Shown here one piece after another: positions 47,452 through 59,800 of a stretch of DNA of 64,000 bases. Origin of the DNA: Caenorhabditis elegans (taxonomy: Eukaryota; Nematoda; Chromadorea; Rhabditida; Rhabditidae); the NCBI RefSeq assembly GCF_000002985.6, contig NC_003280.10, positions 6,878,501 to 6,942,500 of the forward strand, read 5' to 3'. Each line of letters begins with the position of its first letter. The first letter of the stretch is position 1. Made by a program: the position numbers and the translations under genes. The notes beneath the pieces are model-generated. The model saw only the letters and a program-made list of their open reading frames with translations, had not been told where the DNA came from and ran no database searches.

Positions 47452-50400
47452 GTTTTTTTAAACATAAAATTCAAAATGATTCTCAAAGTTGTAACTTTTA
47501 ACTTTTTATTCACGTTAATTTTGGTAAATCCAACATTACAGAATTTCATGAATTCTTTTTTCTGTGTCTAGATCATCATATCTCTACAAACCGAACAATA
47601 TATCCTAATAATCAATCATTGACCATTGAACTCCTCTCGAAGACGCGACTGACCTCACTCGCTATGTTTGCAAGCGAACATACCCTCTCCGTTCGCCACA
47701 AAATGGACGTCATTCGCGTTGCGTACACACTAAACGGCAAGAGAGCTCGTTCCTGTGCGTTATGCTCCGTAAGACGCAGACTTTCTCCGCGTCTCTGCCG
47801 CACATCGTCCGCATCGGTATGAATGTGACACACAGAGACAAATATAAGATCTATCGATCGCGCCGGAAAAGTTTTCATTTGTACCCTCTGACGATATCAT
47901 AAATGATCGTGTTATAGCATTAAATAATCATAGAAAAATTCAGATTCCAGCGGCATTTTTGCTGTCTTCCATTATTTTTTGTCGTTTATTTCTCCGCGTC
48001 TTCTCGTTTCACAGTAGTCAACGAAGGAAGGGAAGCACCACGACTGGCACCACCTCCTCCCTCGCGCCTTTCGCTTCCCGCTCCTTCATTCTAAGTCTCT
48101 TTAGTCGCAATACTATCTTAATCTAGCGGTGCTGGTCGCCGCGTCTCTCGTCTCTCTTTTCTTTTGTTTCTTTTTCTCTGCCACTATTACTACTGCTGCT
48201 CCCCTCCTTTTTTCTCGTGAATGTGTTTCTCCTTTTCTCCCGTTCATGCCCATCACCTTTTGGCGCATTGCCAAAAGTGCGTGAGAAGCCGCAGTTCGTT
48301 GTGCTGAAGCATGCTTCCTTGTGGGGCGGGAGCAACGAATATGGCGCCGCCCTCCTAGTTTTTTAACGTGTTCTCCGCAATTCTAGCCAATATAATAGTG
48401 ACATCTAAAAAAGAGACGCAGAATGAGTAGAAGAATGAGAGACTGTAAAATAGTTAACTATTTCTCTAAAGTGTGACAATAGAGAGAGTAATACTTTATG
48501 ATTACATTATATGTGTCCTGTAATCACGTAAATTAAGATACATTGTTTCCTAGAACCTAATTGGATCATGTTTTTGCAGCTAGTTTGTATGTGGAAAAAG
48601 CTCAACTTATTGGAAAGCGATAATTAATTTCAGGAGTTTCCAAGAATTTGGATTCAACATAACATGACAGTCTGAAAAATAAATCCTCCCACTTGTGATC
48701 ACAGCTGGTCACTTTGCTACCGCCCCCGGCTGCCTGACTCGCATGCCTATTTATTAAAACTGATGTATGTCCGTTTCTGGCTTCATTTCTTGCCCCCTTC
48801 TCGATGAATGAAATGACGTCACCAGTTCTTCTTCATCGGTTCCTCGGCGCCAAGTTGTCCAACGCCCCGGCGCCAATTCCTGATGCTTCGGCATCAAGCT
48901 ATCATTTTCAGTTTGGTTTCTGATGCTAATTCGTGTAATATAACTCTGTCTCGATTGCTCTCTCACAACTTTTCATCGACATTCAGAAGTGAATTTTCTG
49001 TGATATTCAGCTTTGAGCTGTGATTCAGCTTTGAACAAATACCTAATGTGATCTTGTGAAGTCAAACTTTAATGAAAATTAAATGAAAGTATTTAGATTG
49101 ACACGACGACTGAATTATGCTTTCTAAAAACTAATTAAACTTTATATTTCATCAATTGAACGAATTGAACAACGAGGTGGTCCATGTAATAATTATTTCC
49201 ATCGAATGATTGGTATTTGTGTTGAAAAAAAGCCGCATGTTTCATTTTGTTGTGATTATTATCACCGCACTACTTGTGACTTCCTGTACGCACACTATCC
49301 TTTTTCTCCCGCGTAGTCGACATGTCATCATGATACTTTTACGATTCCTTCACACTTTATTTGACTATCCATTGACCGTGTGAAAGTTTGGAATTTTGAG
49401 AACGTCAGTCTGAAAATTTAATAACAATATTTATTTTAGACCATTTTGATTATTGTTCTTGGTAAATTTTCTTTTATCGAAACGTTCGTATCATTTTTTC
49501 AACGTGTTTAGCAATCAAATGGTACGGTCTCCCATGGAGAAAATGGTCATCTTAACGGTATTTGCCTCCCATGCATGATTTCACGGCGCCCACCCACGCT
49601 TTCAAACCGCCGTATTTTATTATTCGTTTTTTTTTTCAAAAATGAGTCAGTCGAAGGAAAAATACGAGGTAAGGGGGTACAAGAGATGTTAAAACACCTA
49701 CTATTCACTCAAGACTGACTCATAATTCACATTTTAAAGTGGCACACATTTTTTCTTGTCGCCATGAGCTCTAGTTTCAGTTGCCATCGGAAACATCCAC
49801 AATTTCTGAGGGAATTTTTGCATGATCTTCTTAGCCACGTCGTGGGTCAATACACGTTGATACCCAACATTCTGAATATTTTCTTTTTTTGAAGATTTTT
49901 CTTGTTTCTCAAAATGAAGTTGGCGAAACTCCAAGATATTTCAATTTTAATCGCCAAAATTCAAAAATTTTATATTTTGATATAGTCAACAGTTTTTTTC
50001 GAAGTAAAAAGTGCTCCAAACGTTAAAAAATTCACCTGTCTGTGATTCGTGTTATACTGCGTCATATCATGTGACTGGCGCCTGAATTGTTTTGTGTCGT
50101 GTTACTCTCTAACTCTCTTCACTCTTCACATGCATTTCAACTATTCACAAGCCTGCATCACATTCTGCGTCTTACATTTTTCTTCAATCTCTTACATTTT
50201 TTACTCTCTTGGTGCCACTTCTAAAAATGTGTAGTAATTTTTTTAGTACTAAATATATTAAATTTGCAGATATTCATCCACCAATTCCTGGTGAGAATCT
50301 CTATTCGACTGCGTCTCTTCATTTGTTACAATACCATCGTCTTTCAACATATAGATAAAGTAAGTTGTTGAAATAATTAAATCTGTTGTGACGAAATAAC

Positions 50401-50812
50401 TTTTCGCAAAATCTAGCTGATTTTCAGCTTATTAAATTTCAAAAATACCTTCGTTTTTTCCCAAAAATGAACACGAAAAAAATTTAAATTTTGCAAGTTT
50501 AAAAAGCTTGTTGCAGTCCTAGTGTAATTTTTGAAAAAAAAGTAATTAAACAAATTTATGATTTTTAGGTTAGCGTCAGGCTAACAGATTTTTTTTCGCT
50601 CATTTTTATTCGGAAAAAAATCGAAAAAAAAGAAAATTCTCCACTTCGGGTTCAGTTTTAGGGAAAAATTATAGACTAAATTTATTTTTACACGAAAAAA
50701 GTCATTTTAGACTTTTTCAAACTAGATCAGTTAAAAATTTGCGAAATGTTGTTTTTATTTTGTTTAAAATAAATTTTAAAAAAAATCAAATTCATGTTTT
50801 TACAGAATTCAA
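47452..50812. other. Long flcn-1 upstream region
   Basis: 3.3 kb without a supported protein gene. 47630-47870 and 48000-48360 are clearly richer in GC than the rest of the window and contain GTGGGGCGGGAG near 48320. Intron-like AT-rich sequence follows to 50804, ending in TTTTTACAG, 8 nt before the flcn-1 ATG. A non-coding 5' exon is possible near 50272-50293 (TTGCAG acceptor, GTGAGA donor). Confidence 0.5.
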
Positions 50813-53800
50813 ATGCAAGCAGTAATAGCACTTTGTCACTTTTGTGAAAACCACGGACCAAGAGTTGTTATGACTTGTCAGCCAATGCGAGACGTTGATG
50901 ATAAAGGTGAGAAGGAAATAATTTTCAAATTTCAATTATGTTTTAAATACACTAAATTCAAAATGAGATTGTGAATAGAGTAAGGTAGTAGATACTGTTA
51001 AAAAAAAGAACAAAAATAGCATCTCGTAATGCGCCATAAAAGTCGCAGAAAAAATTGGTCTAAAAACACTTAAAACGGTTGTTTCAATTTTGGACCAAAA
51101 AATGATAATTTAAAATTTTTTTGCTCAAAAACCCCATTTTTGCCAAAAGAAAACTCTAAAAATAAATGAAAATCATGCAAAAATCTTGCCAAATTTGATT
51201 GGCTCTGAAATTTTTTGTCAAATAATTCACTGAAAAACCCTCTAAACAATTTTTAAATTTTCCGTAAAAGCTCGCCAAAAAACGGAGATCTTCTAGAGAA
51301 TTAAAATTCAGAATGTTTGCTTTATGCCCATTTAGTCAAGAATTCGCAACGAATAATTAAAAATTTTTTTAAAAAAGGTCTACATTTCTCGAAAATATAT
51401 AATTTGTCGCCGATGTTTTTTTTAATTTGAGACAGAAATCGGCAAAAAAAACCAAAAATCTAATAGTTATGGGGAGTAATAAAATTTGGGACAGAAACAT
51501 ACCTCCTCTAATAACCCATAGACCACGACGAAATTTAAAACTAATCAATAGTATCCATAGTTCATTGAATATGATTTTATGGAGCCGAGAAAAATGTATA
51601 CTGAACATGAAAAGGTCTCATTTTGGCAGAGATAACCACCGGACGAAAAAAAAGATGTGCAGCCAACGGTCTCTCGTTGTCTACGGTCTCTCGTGTTCTC
51701 GTAATCTATTTTTTCTTACTGCTAAACAAGCAGAATGTCTCTGGAGACGAAGAGAATATAATGATGGACTGTTTTCATATATTTCATAATAAATGGAACA
51801 GCTGAGAAAGAAAATATGCAAAGATATTTTAACAACACACTGCAACTTGCCATTAAAATTTTTTTTTAGTTTACTAAAAACTCAGGAAACATAATTGGAA
51901 AGAAATATACAAATGTATTATATTGAAGACTTAGGCTGAATTTCAGTTTATAACTCTTCTAAATAAGATTTCCGGTTATTCGTGTTTTAAAAAAGTGTGC
52001 AAGACACGATTTGGAAAAAAACAGGAATCTAGAATTTGATAAAATTAACTTTTTTTCACGAAAATATATTGAGTTAAAAAATTAAATCTATGTGTAAGAA
52101 CTAATTTTTATTTAAATAAATTTCAGGCGCTTCATGTACAGCTTCAACATCATTAGGACCATCTACAAGTAGCTCACCTCCAGGAATAATAGTTCCTTTA
52201 ATAAAGGTTCGATAATAATACCAATTTAATTAATAATTTTCATTTTAAAATTTCAGTTCGATGGTGAATGTGTTGTAAAGGAAAAAACTAACACAGAAGA
52301 TGGCACATCTTATCCCCATTATGGGAATTGTACAAAGTTTACAATTGATACGGAGGACAGGTAATTGAAAAATTAATGTTTTTTTTTTTTAATATTTTAA
52401 TTAATTTATATTAGATGCTCGGCATGCTCCTCATTTCGAAATGGACCTTGCCTTCTGTCAAATGATCATCAAACAAAAACGAGCTACATCTCTTCAGAGG
52501 TAATTTTTTTCAAAACACAACAAAAAACAACAAAAAAAAATTTTGGAAAGGAAGACGAAAAAAGTTTCCCAAAAAAACACGAAAAACACTTTAAAATTTC
52601 CAAAAACCGAAATGTTTTTTTTCAAGCTCAAAACGTTATTTTGAGCAAAACTGCTCTCTAGATATAATTTCAATTGTAATTTTTTGAAAAAAAAAAACTG
52701 TAAAATTTAATAATTTATGACTAAGAAGCAATTTTTGCCAAAAACACGAAAAAACAAAAAAAAATGGAGAACTTTTTGTAAGAAATTAATAGAAGCTTGA
52801 AACGTTTTTGAAAACTTTAATACTTTGATTTCAATGTTTTTTTTTAAAGAAAAAACTGTAAAATTTCGAAAAGCTTTCAAGCTAGGGACAGGTTACCAGA
52901 ATTTTTCGCCTTGTTTTAAAGTACAATTAAAAAAGTTTTAAAACAATTTTTGCTAACGATGAAAAATAAAGTTGATGAAGAAACATTTAAAAAAATGGCT
53001 AAAATTTCAAACTATTTTCTAAAAATCAATTTTTCTCAAAATATCGGAAAAGTGAAAAATCTACTACGCCGACGGGATGTCAATTCGGTTTTTGTAAATA
53101 TTCTTAATTTTCAGGTAGCACTTCAAGATCGAGTATACGAACGGGTGAAAAATGCGTGCTTACGGTCTCTAAGCTGTGAAGTGTCGGCTGCTTCAAAGAA
53201 AAATCCCGTACAACCTCCGCCTCCACCGTTATCAAGGTCTACAACACCCAGAAAGATTCATCCATATGTGATACACGAGGAACCGTTACATGGTTAATTT
53301 TATTTCTATTTTAAAACATTTAAAAGTGGAGTAGTGTATGTTGGTTTTTGTCCTGAATGACACAAAACAGTCAATATACCGAATTTAACTGTAAAAACAG
53401 CCTTACAAGTTTTTTTTTCCAACTTTTTAATGATTTTTTTTTAATTTGCGAAGAAAAATTTTGAAGTCTCAAAAATCCTAAAAATTATAAAATAGAGAAA
53501 AATGGAGAAAAAAATTAAAAAAGACAAAAAAATGGTCGCTCATTTGCTCGGGAATTCAATAATGCAATTTTTAAATTAGTATTTAAATTTTTTACATTTA
53601 TATTCTGTAAATTGAGACTGTTCTCTATAATTTAATGCAAAAATTCCACAAAAGACGCTACTTCACCTTTAAATTAAAAGAATTTAACTCACTGTGCTGA
53701 AGATTTTTCAGGAACAAGGATTCCGCCATCGTCCACAGTACTTCAAGAACCTATTGAAGATGGAGCTTTTGAGCAACCGTTAGTTTTGAAGATTTCTGAA

Positions 53801-56800
53801 ATTTATTTTGAAAATATTGATTTCAGAGCAGCAGAAGAAGCGGACGGTTATGTGATATTTGGAGATACCGACAATGGATTTTGTTTTGCTTATATATTTC
53901 GGTAATTAAAAAGCATATCAAATTCATTTCTTTAAAAAAATTTCAGATTAGCAGATGCGAAAGCGCGAGGATTCTACCGATTGTTTTCGTTGATTGTCGT
54001 TAGCAATGATCTTACATTTTTAACAAATAATTTTGAATATTTCAAAACAACGCTGGGTGGAATAAAAAACGATCTTCAGGTAAATCAATTTCAAAATATT
54101 AAAGGTGGAGTACCGTCGACACTTTTAATAGCCGAAAAATCCGAATATCATATAAAAAACTTCGAACAATAATTTCTGTCAAAGTTTTGGTAAATTACAA
54201 AGTTCTCATGGAACTGGATTTTTTAAATTTCTAGCATTGCTGAAACCCCTAGAACGTTTAAAAAAAACAATTGGAACGCAGTTGAAATATAAAACTCTTT
54301 AAAACTTTTTTTGGTTGCTTTCAAAAAATTATGATAAGTAAAAACCGTGTTTTCGCCATTTTTTTGAGTAAATAAAAATTGTTTTAGAAGTTTTACCATG
54401 ATATTTGCACATTAGAATCATAAATGCGGTTTCAAACAATTTCCCCGTTGAAGGCACTCCACCTTAAGTAACAATTAAAACATATTCTTTAAAAATAATA
54501 ATTCAATTTTTAGAAATTGGCTCAAGACGTATTCAGCAGAGAAATTGATACTGGCGAGAAGTTATCGGAAGATGATATACACAAACCAGAATTTCAAAAA
54601 TTGGTTGGAAAAATGCCAAGTTGGTATAGAAGAAAGGTAAGCAAACGGTAGTTGTCATTTGAAAATTATCAAGCAAAAAATATCGATTGAAAAAAGTGAG
54701 AGTACGCAGAGAAATGATGATGAATGACTCGCGCATGCATTTTTTGTTGACAGTCTTCAGAAAAAAACAGAGGAGCAAAAATGGAAATTGAGGGTTGAGA
54801 GATAGTAAGATTCAGAAATGGTAGTAGAACCGAGAAGAAAAATTAAATAACATCAATATTTGAACATATAATATCAATAGGAGCAATTAGTTTGACTAGA
54901 TAAATTCTAGATTCAATGAATATTTTAACGAATAATATAAGATACCAAATCACGTAGTGTGAGAACTGATTATAGGGAAAAATATTACACACTTGCACAT
55001 ATATACCAATTACTAGTCATATGATGTAGTCTTGCAAAGTCGAAAATTGATAATAGGTTATATTGCAAAACTTTTTTTTTGGGTGAATGTAACTTCAAAT
55101 TTATCACACTATAGAGAATGCCGATAAGAGAGTGAGAGACGGAGAAGCATTGCCTGGAGGTCCCCTGCCCAAGCAGTTTCATAGTTAAAATTATCGGCCA
55201 CGGCCTGAGAAGATCGATAGTTATACATACCCGTTGAAAAATATTGAAAAGTATAAATTATTTTCGGATAAACTCAAATTAAACGTAGTTTAGAACAATT
55301 CAAATTGTAATATTCTCCATTTACAAAAAAAAAGCTTGATTTATAAAACAAGTATACGGTACCCGGTCTCGACACGATTGAAAATGTTTTAAAGACTACA
55401 GTAATCCTTTCAACGTTTTGTTTCTTCCTCATTTTTTTAATGTAAAATTTTCATTTTTAATGCTTTAGATTTTGACAGAAAAAGTAAAATATCGAGGAGA
55501 GGGCTACTGTAGTCTTGAACGGCGCCTTCATTAAAAAAGTTTCGGTTGTGTAAAATCACATTACTCAAGACTTTCAAATTTCAGATAGCCATCGACACGG
55601 ATCGAAATCTGACAGTTGTGACAGCAAATAATGATATCTGGGTGCAATTACACAGGTAAGAGTTGTTTTAAAAATAAATAAATAATTTGGAACCACTTTT
55701 CTTTTTGATTTCGTAAGAGAACGGCTGGCCATTTGTTGCCTTCCAACGAAATTCAATATCTTTTGACTGTTGATCCCTCTTTCTTAAATTTCGAATTGTA
55801 TTTCCTCATTTCCTTCATCTTTACTTTGACTATTTCATGATTGACAGAACCATCACTTTTCGGTATAGAATGTTCTCACTCAACCATGTCGTATTTCTTC
55901 CTGTAATCAAACCATTTTTTCCGACTGTCTAGATTGTATTGTGAAATAGGAGACTAGAAGCGAGTTTAGGCCGGTCTCTTTGTCGACAAAATGGGAAAGG
56001 TAATTATTAGAGTGGAAACGACGCAATGGCACGTTTCCATGCGAAAATAACAAACTGGCAGGTTGTTGTCTGGTTTTAATGTGATTTCAATTGTATGACC
56101 TTACATTTTGAAGCTCACCTCAATTAACTCAGCCTATGGACTGAATAGAAATCTGGGTTAGGCGATGTTAAGAATAAAAGTAAAAATTAGGTAAATTTTT
56201 TAATTTCGAACACACAATTGACTCGTTTTTTCGGTATAATTAAAACTAATTGATTACTTTTGCTCCTTGTAGGCAATTTATGTGCAGGATATTAGCGTTG
56301 ATCTTATTTCGATAAAGTCCCTCGTCAATGTCATTTCTTGTTCAATATTTTTCGAGGTCTCTGTTGGGTCCTCCGAAAAACCACAACGAGAGAGGGAAAT
56401 TCGACACGAGTTGAGCAAACAAACATGAAGAGCGAGGGAAAAGAGTCAGGGTGGTGGTTTTTAAGAACGAGTGCGGATTTCTGCTCTACGGGAGGTATCA
56501 ACATTTCCATTTTGTTTTGAACCTTATCGTTCAATCATTGGACGCCGCGGAAGAAGTCTAGCTCTCACTCTATCCTCATCATAGTGCGTCTTGATGTTTA
56601 TTTGACAAGGCAGAGCGTCAATTGTGTATGTCTGGTGCGGAGGATCGATAAGTGTGGTATTTTGATTATATGGTACTTCATGTTGTTTTCTTCCCGTTAT
56701 TTCTTTTCCCTGCTGGCGCCCCGATGTAATGATATTCGTTTCACAAGACCACACATGAAGTGAACGTCGCGTCGAGGAATAATAACACATAGTCGGGTAG

Positions 56801-59800
56801 ATTACAAACAAATAAGAACAACAAAAGCAGGTGTTCCAAAATATTTGTTTGCTCGATTAGGTGTCTTTTCCAGATTTGCAGTTAATATAATTGGATGGAA
56901 TGATCTTTTTTGTATTTGTTAAGAGAGGAGATTCATGAATAATATTCTGAGATCTAGTTTTCAAAAATGTGTTCTTCTGAATTCAGTTTCCCATGAGACG
57001 TTATTGAATGCAATTTCGACTATTTGAAAGGTTTCTAAAACCCCCATTGTGCGTTTTTCCTCGTTTCTTCTTTGTACCAGCCAACGTTTTTTGCCCTCCG
57101 GAAAGCTATTGAAGTTTGGGTGAATGACTCTCTTCCCTTCTTGGCTGTAGCATTCCATGCAAAATTAATGAAGGCCCGTAGTCACTGAGCTGCACAGAAG
57201 TTGGTTTTTTTCCTACTCTTAATTTCGAAACTATTCCAAAAATATTTATGGCATAAATTAGAGAGGAAATTGAAGACAGTTCCTAGATTGGTCAACAGTG
57301 CGCCGTGGCTAATTTACATTATTTTTCTCACATTTATCGATCTATCTGTCTTCGCAGTCCGTCTGCTATATCCTTCTGGTTTTATGGGTTCAATGGCGTT
57401 GTCGAATTTTCGTCGTGCAGATGTTACTCGCAGAAGATAATGCTGGGAACACATGGTCTTGTGGTCATTATAAATGCTAACGATAGATAGTTCAAAAAAA
57501 TCGCATTAGGCCCCTTTTGACACAAGGAGACAAAAGTATTTCCTGCTATCTCTATTTCTCTCGCCTAATTTTTGTCTCAAATGTCTCTGTCCTCTATTCT
57601 GATAACAGCTGTGCTCACAGGTGACATAAAAGGCAAATAGCTCATAATTTAGTGACACCAGGATATCCCTCTTCTCTCTCCCTTATTCTTATTCTACGCC
57701 GATCATTGATGAGCAACGGACACGCACATGGACGGCCTAATGGACGTACGGATTTGAGAAACGAAAAGGATTTGTGTGTGTCTAGTTTGGTCTGTAGCAG
57801 GATAATTCATGAGAAAGTCATTCTTCGAATTGTCAACGCCGTCTGCGAAACTAAATCCAGTTGAGAGTAGCAATATTAATAATTTATGAATAATTCGCTT
57901 TTATTTGTATTTAAATGTGATCCCTCTCTCAGTCTGAAATTTTTTGAACACATAAAACTGCTGACAGAAGACAATATTCTCCAAGGATAGATGTCTATCA
58001 GATAGGTGCGAGATAAGTGGTCCAAGGCTGCTGCCACCTCATTCCCTTTCTGATTAGCCCGGGAAAAAAGTGATGTTACTCTTTCTCTAATAACCGCTGC
58101 GAATGTTGCCATCTATCTTCCTCTTTTCTAGTGGGTGCGCGGATGGCAGATTCAAGAAATTGATGATAAACTTGCGTTTACACTCACACACAACAGCTGA
58201 CAACGGCCTCCGTGACTTGGAAAAGGCCTAAATGGATATTCGAGCCGCGTCTGTTCAGGTTGCGGTCCTCCGTGTCTATCTCTTCTGAATGTTACCCTCT
58301 ATTACTTGACTACAATACCACACCTGTCCGTTGGAGATGCCTCTAGGAATGATGTCATTCGGTTACAAGAAAGAGTTATCATCATGGGTCGGAGCATCCG
58401 TCTAGCGTATGAGAGATTGTAGTAATAAAGAGCAAAAAAGATGCTAGACGATTTATGAACCAAGTGTTTAAATTACATTGAATGCACTATAAAAACATGT
58501 TCCTACTGTCAAATGGGATCGAGTTTAAGTATTGATGTTTGTGGGATCCTAGATCCTCATTATTGGATAAATTGAAACTGAAAATCATTCGTTTGCTCAA
58601 ATGCTCTACTCTTTCATTTCCTCATTGGATTATTTCCGTCTCAAGCTATCCATTTTCAGAAAGCATACATTTGGTTAGAGAAGCTAGATGATCAAAGATC
58701 AAGAGGCAACCGAATCAGGCAGTAGAAAAATAATATTTGTATATGTGTCCTCTCGCGCTCTATTATGTTATACTACCTCGGTGTGTGTGTGTGTATGTGT
58801 GCAAAATGTCGTACAAATATTAGAAGCGTTAGTCCTCGTCTATGATCTTTTGCGCAGAGTATGAGGAAACAGTAATTTCATATTCAATACGCGTTACTCA
58901 TATGTTCTTTGAAACCATCATCCTTCCGGTTTTTTTAAAAATTATAGTGAGGAATCAGCGGATAACTTCAGCCGATCAGGAATTTCCAAATTTGCTGGAA
59001 ATAAGATTCCTTTTCTGAGTTTGCTCCGAAACTATTTTTTTTTCATACTTTAGATTTCGGAGCAATACTGTACAAGATCATTCGAAATGTAGCACATTTA
59101 ATGTGTTTTAAGTTTGTTCCTCATCTATTTAACAAGAAAAAAAAGACACATTGCACAGCAGGTAGAAGAACGATAATTGATATATTGTTGGGTTTCGACT
59201 AGCCACACGAAATGTGAGAAGATTGAACTCGGTGAGCAAAAATGGATGTATCCTAATGAGCATCCTTAGGAAATGTCTTTCATAAAACCGCTGAGCATTC
59301 TCGGAATATCCGATCTTAACAGTTGGAAAATGTAATCCGATGGTCAAGAATCAAAAGGTTAAATGAGCAACGAAACAGATCAAGTAACTATTATATTTAT
59401 CTGAGTGCATACATGCTGAGTCTCACCCTCTCGCAAGGGCCAGGTGTGGCAAGGTCCGAGCCGACAGTGGGCTGTAGCAAATCACTTCGTGTAGAAATTT
59501 GACCTTTCGTCATCTGCTTTGCTTATTGGTTAACAATTTTGAGCCATACAGTAATAAAAAGTGCAAAACGAATAAACTACGAATTTTTATAGTTTAGTGT
59601 AATATCACATCCTACAAAAAGTTTGTGAACGATTGGACTCGTTATTTTCCTCAGATAAATCGAACCACGCAGGCGCCGCTCCAAACCACGCAGGCAACGC
59701 GTACAAACCACGCTCAAGAATGCCAGTCCCTGCGTGGTTTCAACGCGTTGCCTGCGTGGTTTGGAGGCGACGCCTGCGTGGTCTTGCAGCAATGGCAGTT

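Noticed and set aside
47612-47878. Overlapping frames on both strands in a GC-rich block
   Set aside because: Open frames on both strands reflect GC content; no splice structure or protein family.
51427-51789. 120-codon frame in flcn-1 intron 1
   Set aside because: Lies within an intron of a clear gene, lysine/arginine biased, no splice signals or motif.
57876-58112. 78-codon minus-strand frame in the long flcn-1 intron
   Set aside because: Plausible-looking peptide but no flanking exons, no known domain, and the chance of such a frame in 6.6 kb is high.
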